NCBI RefSeq assembly: GCF_000730605.1
Contig: NZ_BBIS01000033.1
Location: forward strand, 57,546 to 121,545
DNA from: Pseudomonas monteilii NBRC 103158 = DSM 14164
GTDB lineage: Bacteria; Pseudomonadota; Gammaproteobacteria; Pseudomonadales; Pseudomonadaceae
Length of the DNA: 64,000 bases
Direction: 5' to 3'
A program made the translations under genes and the position numbers. Shown one piece after another: positions 59,801 through 64,000 of this stretch. Below the pieces are notes generated by a model that made no database searches, was not told where the DNA came from, and saw only the letters and a list, made by a program, of their open reading frames with translations. Within the stretch, counting starts at the first letter, position 1. Each line of letters starts with the position of its first letter.

Positions 59801-62093
59801 GTTCATCAACACGCTGCCGGTGGTCGCCAACCCGCGTCCGCAGCAGGGGGTGGCGCAATGGGTGCAGCAACTGCAGGCGCAGAACCTGGCGCTGCGCGAG
59901 TACGAGCACAGCCCCTTGTACGATATCCAGCGCTGGGCCGGATCGGGTGGGGAAGGGCTGTTCGATACCTTGCTGGTGTTCGAGAACTACCCGGTCGGCG
60001 ATGCCCTGCAGCAGGGCGCACCCGCCGGGCTCGTGTTCGGCAACGTGCGCGGGCATGAACAGTCGAGCGTGCCGCTGACCTTGGCGATTGGCGCAGGTAC
60101 GCACCTGTCGGTGCACTACAGCTACGACCGCCAGTGTTTCACGCAAGAAAGCATCGCGCAGATCGCCCGCCACTTCGGCACGCTGTTGCGGGCGCTGGTC
60201 AGTGGCGCAGATCAGAGGCTGGGTGACCTGGCAATGACGACCGAGGACGAGGACCTGCAAGACCTTGCTCATCGACACGGTAATGCCTTGTCGCTTTCGG
60301 ACGCGCCTTGTGTACACCTGTTGATCGAAGCGCAGGCCGCTCGCACGCCGAACGCCACCGCGCTGATTTTCGGCGACCAACACCTGACCTATCAACAGCT
60401 CAACCGGCGTGCCAACCAGTTGGCGCACCACCTTCGCGAACGCGGGGTGGGCCCGGATGTGCTTGTAGGGGTCGCACTCGAGCGCGGCCTGGAGATGGTG
60501 ATCGGTCTGCTTGCCATCTTGAAGGCAGGCGGTGCGTATGTGCCGCTGGACCCTCTCTACCCCCGTGATCGCCTGGCTTACATGATGCAGGACAGTCAGG
60601 CTCGTCTGTTGCTGTCCCAGGCTTCGCTGGCGGATCGCCTGCCGCAGGGCGGGACGGCCGAAGTCTTGCTGCTTGACCGGTTGCAGCTGCGAGACGACGC
60701 TGATGGGAATCTGGACAATGTCACCGCGCCGGGCAACCTGGCACTGAGCATCTACACCTCGGGATCCACGGGGTTGCCCAAAGGTGTGCTGATCGAGCAC
60801 CGCAATGTCACGGCGCTGATCGGCTGGGCGCGCACGGTCTACACCATGCAGGACCTGCAAGGCGTGCTGGCATCGACGTCCATCTGTTTCGACCTGTCGG
60901 TATGGGAGCTGTTTGTCACGCTGGCTGCGGGTGGCTACGCGGTGCTCGCGCAGAATGCGCTGGAACTGCCCTACCTGGCGGCGCGAGAACGCGTACGCCT
61001 GGTCAACACCGTGCCCTCGGCCATCAAGGCACTGCTCGACGCCGGTTCGTTGCCTGCGAGCGTGCGCATTGTCAACCTGGCAGGCGAACCCTTGCGGCAG
61101 CCAGTGGTGGACAGGCTCTATGCGCTGGGCCATGTGGAGCATGTCTACGACCTGTACGGCCCGTCCGAAGACACCACCTATTCCACCTGGACCCGCCGTG
61201 AGTCCGGTGGGCGAGCCAATATTGGCCGGCCTATCGCGAACACGACAGCGTACACGCTGGACATCAATGGTAAATCCATGCCGTCCGGGGTTGCGGGCGA
61301 GCTCTGCCTTACCGGTGCCGGTCTTGCCCGGGGCTACCTGGGGCGTCCGGCACTAACCGCAGAGAAATTCCTGCCCGATCCTTTCGATGCTTCCGAGCAT
61401 GGCGGAGGCCGTCTGTACCGGACAGGTGATCTGGCGTCCTATCGCAACGACGGCATGATCGAGTACATCGGGCGTATCGATCATCAGGTGAAGATCCGTG
61501 GCTTCCGCATCGAGCTGGGCGAGATCGAGCTCAAGCTGCTTGCGCATCCCGCCATTCGCGAAGCGGTGGTGATCGATAGCGAAGGCCCGGGTGGGCGGCA
61601 ACTGGTCGCGTACCTTGTGGCTGATGCGTGCATGCAGGCGCTTGGCGACACCCTGCGTGAGTACCTGAAGGCCATGCTCCCGGAATACATGGTCCCGGCG
61701 CACTTCGTCGCGCTGGACGCTCTGCCACTGACCCCCAATGGCAAGTTGGACCGCAAAGCCCTGCCTGCACCGGACGCAAACACGCTTCAGCAAGGTTTCG
61801 TGGCGCCTTGCGGCGAACTTGAAGCGCAGGTGGCAGCGATCTGGGCCGATGTGCTGAAGCTTGAAAGGGTCGGCATGAACGACAACTTCTTCGAGCTGGG
61901 CGGGCATTCGCTGCTGGCAGTCCAGGCGACCCAGCGCGTGCAGTTGCTGCTGGGGCTGGAGGTGCCGCTTTCGGCCCTGTTCGGTGCCGGGCGACTTGCG
62001 GACTACGTGGCGACGATGGCTGAGCTGGCGCCTGCCAGCGCAGCGGATGTCGATGAGTTGAGTGATTTCCTGGCAGAACTGGAGAGTGTTTGA
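47889..62093 (+). CDS. pvdI: Pyoverdine peptide-chain NRPS, four modules (PvdI-type)
   Basis: A 4734-residue synthetase. Domains: N-terminal docking-like helix (1-40); C, A, carrier Ser1039; C, A, carrier Ser2105; C, A, carrier Ser3171, epimerase (about 3220-3680); DCL-type C, A, carrier Ser4674; no thioesterase. The A pockets read by eye are DLTKVGHVGK (close to the known Asp code), DGEDHGTVVK (acidic pocket, Lys/Orn type), DGEACGGVTK (unsure, epimerised), and DLWNNALTYK (close to Ala codes). That predicts a chain starting Asp-(Lys/Orn)-D-Xaa-Ala. The symbol reflects position after PvdL, not identity to PAO1 PvdI, whose module order differs. The start at 47889 follows AAGGA, and an exact PvdS promoter lies upstream. 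Confidence 0.85.
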   Translation: MNAENSLKLARRFIELPPEKRRLFLAGLKAEGVDFSLFPIPADVACDDRDGLSYAQRRMSFLWQLDPQSAAYNLPMAVRLKGKLDRQALQQAFDRLVARHESLRTRLRTQGEHLYQEVLAAESVAIVEHDLTALAAAQREARVASLAEAQAQAPFNLLQGPLLRVNLLQLATDEHVLLLTLHHIVADGWSLNVLIDEFVRLYDAACQGSEATLPALPIQYRDYALWQRSWLQAGEQERQLGYWREKLGDDHAVLELPLDHSRVGAPSHRGARRELQVDPALAERLRALASAQGVTLFMVLLASFKLLLQRYSGQRAIRVGVPVANRHRTEVEGLIGCFINTQVLHTDIDPLMDVSQLLGRVKDTALGAQAHQDLPFERLVEALELERSSAQSPLFQVLFNHQAAIADAGQVRLGSGLTLEKVALDKHSARFDLSLDTYESAGRLHAVFTYALDVFEEATIIGFGEDWLRLLDGLTQSPATAVGELPLATQAVQPLEPQAAGAQTPGLCVHHLIETAANLNLQGLAASGEAGRISYATLQARSDALAHALLARGVKLDQRVGVVADRSCEMLIGILAVLKAGAAYLPLDPDQPQSRIDFMLADSKAKWVVGRAGQISLPEGVAAIDVEGDYPSASAPKVAVHADNLAYVIYTSGTTGKPKGVAVSHGALVNYVRGVSQRLPMDQIGNLAMVTTPAADLGHTMLFGALCYGKTLHMLPKETVLDAQVFAAYLQAHAIDALKIVPSHLQAMLAAGAEALPRRCLVVGGEACTAALLGRIKALAPDLDVINHYGPTETTVGVLTHALQDRPVLGQPLDNLRAHALDSCLQPVPGKARGELYIAGAGLARGYLGQAALTAERFVPDPCGTEGARMYRTGDWVRLNADGECIFAGRIDGQVKIRGYRVELAEIDACLRQLPGIESAVVRVVGEDADRQLAAYLVPQHWAAQDEARQAVVDGIRAALKLALPEHLVPHYLMLLEHLPVTLNGKVDVKALPEPVAVTALYRAPETALQMQVAAIWADVLQQAQVGLDDNFFALGGHSLLATQVVSRIRQQLRLDVALRVLFDTADLSGFVEALQGLEQVAGGEIQVLDRTLPLQVSHAQYRQWMFWKLHPQSTAYNTPLAIRLQGQVDRDALQAAFDALVMRHESLRTIFEEHDGIPRQRILPAASPCIEYHDLSTADSRALQQRLHDEALTPFDLEQGPLIRVKLFQGGPQEQVLTVLLHHIVSDGWSMSVMVRELAAVYNAHTTGQSLERQALAVQYADYAAWQRERLASGELQAQLAFWKTTLEDDFAVLELPADRIRPQVQSYRGGRVDVRLPAALTADLQRLAVAANATLFHVFLASFALLLSRYSGRETLNIGMPVTNRNRLELEGLIGFFVNTLVARVAVDPLQSFRHLLLAVKETTLQAQANKDIPFDVLVEALKPERGLGHNPLFQVMYNHLSDLGERVFGDSVQGLRVEEVDLVEHTTQFDLSLDTLERSEGVIASFGYASDLFDVERIERLASVWVNLLGALASNAALPVAELPLLSAAQHKLALEAVDPAPLRFAEGLGVHQLFEAQVLRAPEATALVLDDQALTYQVLNRRANQLAHKLRELGVGPEVRVGIAVERSLDMVVGLLGILKAGGAYVPLDPQYPQERLRFMVQDSGVHLLLTQPHLTPMLPVSTAVTCLEMLADEHWLGNYSTANPVSLTVPDNLAYVIYTSGSTGKPKGVAVAHRALSVFCSVAADYSRLDASDRVLQFATVNFDGFVEQLYPALCCGARVVMRGSQLWDIETLKQAIVTHGITVADLTTAYWRMLAAEKLPAGACASLRQVHVGGEAMPMESLGDWYASGLQQARLLNTYGPTEATVVTTVQDCAGLQPGAGGKAIVPIGRAVGGRVTYVCDDGLVLAPAGWVNELLIGGRGCLARGYFNRPALTAERFIPDPFDPVGGGRLYRTGDLASARVEGVLDYVGRIDHQVKIRGLRIELGEIEARLQEHARVREAQVIDIDGPTGKQLVAYLVIEGGVEPQDALRENLASHLKAALPDYMVPAHLMFLGQLPLTPNGKLDRKALPRPDLSLEQPAYVPARSEREKQIAAIWAQVLKVERIGLTDHFFELGGHSLLATQVTSRIRQALGLEIPLRTLFEAPVLADFVALTGQGTHAAALALQPVDRTQPLALSYAQQRQWFFWQMAPESTAYNMATVLRLRGELDVEALRLSFEALIARHETLRTTFRQAGDQALQVIHPAQPFSLACEGVEPCEGDEQAALLKRLVEAETQRPFDLEHGPLLRVKLLRVTEDDHVLVLTLHHIVSDGWSMPVMVDELVQLYQGRRNGQAAQLPALPVQYADYAVWQRQWMEAGERERQLAYWKAQLGDRQPVLELPGDRPRPANQDFAGASFAIDLDRDLVHALKALAQQQGVNLFMLLLASFQTLLHRYSGQDDIRVGVPIANRNRLETERLIGFFVNTQVLKAEFDLHTTFSQLLEQTRQTALAAQAHQDLPFEQLVEALHPERSLSHSPLFQALYNHQTEQRGQVRSLPGLEVQGMAWERYTAQFDLTLDTFEHAEGLGASLVYATSLFDRPRVEALAQHWCNLLADIVRQPHQRVAELAMLGSQEREQLLARWDQTGDDHPDDRFVHQLFADQVARTPEAIAIRFDDQRLSYRQLDAQANRLAHRLIEQGVGPEVRVVIAMRRSTDIMVAFMAVLKAGGVYVPLDIAYPQDRLRYMMQDCAAALVLTQSDVLGTLPIPHGLPTLSVDLPAAWQQGPDTAPEVALSKHNLAYVIYTSGSTGMPKGVAVAHGPLASHILANGERYETGPQDCELHFMSFAFDGAHEAWMHLLINGASVLVRDDSLWLPEQAYAEMHRHGVTIAVFPPVYLQQLAEHALRVGNPPPVRIYCFGGDAVPQAGYELAWQALRPQYIFNGYGPTETVVTPLLWSASPGDTCGAAYAPIGRLVGRRRSYVLDASLNLVPLGHSGELFLGGLCLARGYLDRPSLTAERFVPDPFAANGERVYRSGDLTRTRADGLVDYLGRIDHQVKIRGFRIELGEIEARLQDHPAVRESVVIDIQGPGGKQLAAYLVSADVQLDDLPGQSLLRSELRDHLKATLPDYMVPTHLVFLDKLPLTPNGKLDRKGLPAPDVTQLQQVYVAPRNAMEQTIAGIWADVLKVDKVGLSDNFFELGGDSIISIQVVSRARQAGIRFTPKELFQHQTVQGLASVARQGDEGGLLIEQKAATGQTLLLPIQQSFFEQDIAQRHHWNQALLLKAGQALDSQALEQALQALVIHHDALRLRFDCAEGQWTARYGSPEPQQGLLWQATVADAEALEALCNDVQGSLDLQRGPLLRALLATLADGSQRVLLAIHHLVVDGVSWRVLLEDLQTAYHQLHAGKPLDLPAKTSSTQAWAAHLQRYARSETLQAQLAYWQAQLGQADADLPCDNPGGSLHGLHVGTARTRLDSASTRQLLQQAPAAYRTQVNDLLLTALARVIARWTQRSDVLVQLEGHGREELFDTVDLTRTVGWFTSVFPVRLSPEQTLDASIKRIKEQLRSIPDKGLGYGALRYLGDEQARAALAQLPNPHITFNYLGQFDGSFAPGSDADASAFLVPAGESAGASQSSEAPLDNWLSINGQVYAGELNLEWTFSRDLFNDDTVQRLADQFAAELKAIVEHCLADAHAGLTPSDVPLAGLTQAQLDSLPVPAALIEDLYPLAPMQQGMLFHSLFEQGGGHYINQMRVDVKGLDVPRFRLAWQAAVDRHEVLRANFVTCFQHPLQVIRRQLELPFTYLDWAGIAEQGAAVDSWAEADLRKGFDLQHDPLLRLAVIRTSEASCHLVFTSHHILMDGWSNAQLLAEVLQAYAGVPNGGVTGRYRDYIEWLQRQDAGQAQAFWLQQLHDLNEPTRLALAIRQDKARLGTGYGEHQQRLSEQQTQALAAFARQQRVTVNTLVQAAWLLLLQRYTGQSCVSFGATVSGRPAELRGVEQQLGLFINTLPVVANPRPQQGVAQWVQQLQAQNLALREYEHSPLYDIQRWAGSGGEGLFDTLLVFENYPVGDALQQGAPAGLVFGNVRGHEQSSVPLTLAIGAGTHLSVHYSYDRQCFTQESIAQIARHFGTLLRALVSGADQRLGDLAMTTEDEDLQDLAHRHGNALSLSDAPCVHLLIEAQAARTPNATALIFGDQHLTYQQLNRRANQLAHHLRERGVGPDVLVGVALERGLEMVIGLLAILKAGGAYVPLDPLYPRDRLAYMMQDSQARLLLSQASLADRLPQGGTAEVLLLDRLQLRDDADGNLDNVTAPGNLALSIYTSGSTGLPKGVLIEHRNVTALIGWARTVYTMQDLQGVLASTSICFDLSVWELFVTLAAGGYAVLAQNALELPYLAARERVRLVNTVPSAIKALLDAGSLPASVRIVNLAGEPLRQPVVDRLYALGHVEHVYDLYGPSEDTTYSTWTRRESGGRANIGRPIANTTAYTLDINGKSMPSGVAGELCLTGAGLARGYLGRPALTAEKFLPDPFDASEHGGGRLYRTGDLASYRNDGMIEYIGRIDHQVKIRGFRIELGEIELKLLAHPAIREAVVIDSEGPGGRQLVAYLVADACMQALGDTLREYLKAMLPEYMVPAHFVALDALPLTPNGKLDRKALPAPDANTLQQGFVAPCGELEAQVAAIWADVLKLERVGMNDNFFELGGHSLLAVQATQRVQLLLGLEVPLSALFGAGRLADYVATMAELAPASAADVDELSDFLAELESV

Positions 62094-62094
62094 A

Positions 62095-64000
62095 ATGACG
62101 GCCCAGAACATCGAGCTGGTTAAACGGTTCCTGCATCTGCCACTGGAGCAGCGTAAGCAATTCTTTGAAAAGATGCAGTCCAAGGGCATGAGCTTCGCTC
62201 GGCTGCCGATCCCGCGGATACGGGACGAATGGGGGCCCATCGGGTTGTCGTATGCCCAGCAGCGCCAGTGGTTCCTTTGGCAGTTCGAGCCCGAAAGCGC
62301 GGCCTACAACATCAGCATGGCCCTGCGTTTCAGGGGCGCATTGGACCCCGCGCTTCTGCAGCGTAGCCTTGAAGACCTGGTGCACCGCCACGAAAGCCTG
62401 CGCACCGCTTTTGCCCAGGACGGCGACCAGCCTGTGCAGGTCATTGAACCGAGTGTGCGGGTGGAAATTGTACGGGAGCCCTTTGCAGCGGCACCAGACG
62501 CTGATTTTGCCGAGCGCCTTGAACGTCGCATCGAAGAAGAGGCCGGCCAGCCTTTCGACCTGGGGCAGGCGCCCCTGTGGCGGGTAAGGCTGCTGCAGGT
62601 GAACGAGGCCGACCATGTGCTGATCCTGGTCATGCACCATATCGTCTCCGATGGCTGGTCGATGCCGATACTGCTGGACGAGTGGATCCGCAGCTACGAG
62701 GGGCATCGCCTTGGCCAGCCGGCGTCGTTGCCAGAACTGCCGATCCAGTATGCCGACTATGCCATCTGGCAACGCCGGTGCATGGAAGCGGGCGAGCTGG
62801 CGCGTCAGCTGGCGTACTGGGAGACCGAGCTGGGGGGGGAGCAGCCGGTGCTGGAACTGCCGATCGACCGTCCTCGCCCGGCGGTGCAGAGCCGGGCAGG
62901 TGCAAGCCTGGATATCAGCCTGGACGACACACTGTGTGCCGGCCTCAAGCAGCTGGCGCGTGATCGGGGCGTGACAGTGTTCATGCTCCTGCTGGCCAGC
63001 TACCAGACCTTGCTGCACCGCTACAGCGGGCAGAACGATATCCGTGTCGGCATACCCACGGCCAACCGCAATCGAATGGAGACCGAAGGCCTGATCGGCT
63101 TTTTCGTCAACACCCAGGTGCTCAAGGCGGACTTCGACCTGGGGATGACCTTCACTGAACTGCTTGAGCAGACTCAGCGACGCGTCTCGGGTGCCCAGGC
63201 TCATCAGGACCTGCCGTTCGAGCAGCTGGTCGAAGCCTTGCAGCCAGAGCGCAGCCTCAGCCATAGCCCGTTGTTCCAGGTCATGTTCAACCACCAGACC
63301 GAAGCGCGCGGGCAGGGTCGGCAGCTGCCTGGCTTGGCTGTCGAGACGCTGAACTGGGAACGTGGGACCGCGCAGTTCGACCTGACGCTGGAGACCGTGG
63401 AGCACGAGGCAGGGATCGCGGTGTCGCTGACCTACGCAACCGCGCTGTTCGACGAAGCCACCATTGCCCAGCTCGCCGGGCACTGGCAGGGCCTGTTGGC
63501 CGCCATCGTCGCCCAGCCGCAGCAGCGCATCGCCGAGCTGCCGCTGCTGAATGCCGCGCAGCAGCAACAGGTGGTCTACGACTGGAACCGCACCCACGCC
63601 GACTACCCGCTGGAGCAGTGCCTGCAGCAACTGATCGAGGCGCAAGTCGCCGCCACCCCGGACGCGCCGGCGCTGGTGTTTGCCGAACAGGCCCTGAGCT
63701 ACCGTGAGCTGAACCGGCGCGCCAACCAGCTGGCGCACAAGCTGCGCGAACAAGGCGTGGGGCCGGACGTGCTGGTGGGCATTGCCGCCGAGCGCAGCGT
63801 GGACATGGTCATCGGCCTGCTGGGCATCCTCAAGGCCGGTGGCGCCTATGTGCCGCTGGACCCGGAATACCCGGCCGAGCGCCTGGCCTACATGATGCAG
63901 GACAGCGGCATCGGCCTGCTGCTGACGCAAGCCCACCTGCTGGCGCAGTTGCCGGTGCCCGAAGGTGTGCAGCCACTGTTGCTCGAACCGCTGCCGGGCT
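62095..64000 (+). CDS. Pyoverdine NRPS, 5' part (truncated by window end)
   Basis: The frame opens with ATG two bases after the previous stop and remains open to the window end (635 codons). It begins MTAQNIELVKRFLHLPLEQR, similar to the N-terminus of the previous NRPS and probably a docking element. A condensation domain follows (about residues 45-490) with HHIVSDGWSMPIL, then the start of an adenylation domain (from about 505) through GILKAGGAYVPLDPEYPAERL. The pocket residues lie beyond the window, so its substrate cannot be read. It is in one operon with the preceding gene. No frameshift is visible. Confidence 0.9.
   Translation, partial: MTAQNIELVKRFLHLPLEQRKQFFEKMQSKGMSFARLPIPRIRDEWGPIGLSYAQQRQWFLWQFEPESAAYNISMALRFRGALDPALLQRSLEDLVHRHESLRTAFAQDGDQPVQVIEPSVRVEIVREPFAAAPDADFAERLERRIEEEAGQPFDLGQAPLWRVRLLQVNEADHVLILVMHHIVSDGWSMPILLDEWIRSYEGHRLGQPASLPELPIQYADYAIWQRRCMEAGELARQLAYWETELGGEQPVLELPIDRPRPAVQSRAGASLDISLDDTLCAGLKQLARDRGVTVFMLLLASYQTLLHRYSGQNDIRVGIPTANRNRMETEGLIGFFVNTQVLKADFDLGMTFTELLEQTQRRVSGAQAHQDLPFEQLVEALQPERSLSHSPLFQVMFNHQTEARGQGRQLPGLAVETLNWERGTAQFDLTLETVEHEAGIAVSLTYATALFDEATIAQLAGHWQGLLAAIVAQPQQRIAELPLLNAAQQQQVVYDWNRTHADYPLEQCLQQLIEAQVAATPDAPALVFAEQALSYRELNRRANQLAHKLREQGVGPDVLVGIAAERSVDMVIGLLGILKAGGAYVPLDPEYPAERLAYMMQDSGIGLLLTQAHLLAQLPVPEGVQPLLLEPLPG

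Overview
The window is a high-GC, gene-dense chromosomal segment of a fluorescent Pseudomonas, most likely of the P. putida group. Supporting evidence is the dnaX-ybaB-recR block, two tandem cbb3 oxidase operons, an Anr regulator, P. putida-type REP hairpins, and a pyoverdine locus with pvdS, pvdL, pvdH and giant peptide synthetase genes. Gene identities come from reading motifs and recalling family members; no database search was possible.

Layout. (1) 1-7.3 kb, housekeeping: the 3' end of ligA, the SRP RNA gene ffs, a divergent MerR-regulator/DUF2938 membrane-protein pair, a periplasmic solute-binding protein, dnaX, ybaB, recR, apt and anr. (2) 7.4-21.4 kb, microaerobic respiration, all on the minus strand: hemN, a TauE/SafE-like protein, ccoS, ccoI, ccoH, ccoG, then ccoNOQP-1 and ccoNOQP-2. 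Perfect or near-perfect Anr boxes precede hemN and ccoN2, while ccoN1 has only a degenerate one. (3) 21.4-24.1 kb: an alpha/beta hydrolase, ppnP, a DEDD exonuclease and a second solute-binding protein.

(4) 24.1-39 kb, first pyoverdine block: a siderophore-type GNAT acyltransferase, the sigma factor pvdS with a Fur box, and pvdL. PvdL reads AL-T, C-A-T, C-A-T-E, C-A-T, which fits the acyl, Glu, D-Tyr, Dab chromophore precursor. (5) 39-45.2 kb: dsbD-dsbE(TlpA)-dsbG on the minus strand, a MobA-like nucleotidyltransferase, and a response regulator/sensor kinase pair resembling the copper-sensing DsbRS system. A direct-repeat site lies upstream of dsbD.

(6) 45.2-64 kb, second pyoverdine block: pvdH (makes diaminobutyrate), a cytosolic siderophore-interacting flavin reductase, a four-module NRPS (C-A-T, C-A-T, C-A-T-E, C-A-T), and the 5' part of the next NRPS, which runs off the window.

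Wiring. Iron limitation lifts Fur repression of pvdS. PvdS then reads promoters of the form TAAAT-N16-CGT. Four exact copies and one variant are visible, upstream of the acyltransferase, pvdL, pvdH, the reductase and the second NRPS. PvdH supplies the Dab used by the last PvdL module, and matching terminal segments on the NRPS proteins suggest docking between successive enzymes. In the respiratory block, Anr (itself encoded here) controls hemN and the second oxidase, while CcoGHIS supply copper and assembly functions. REP hairpins sit in many of the gene junctions.
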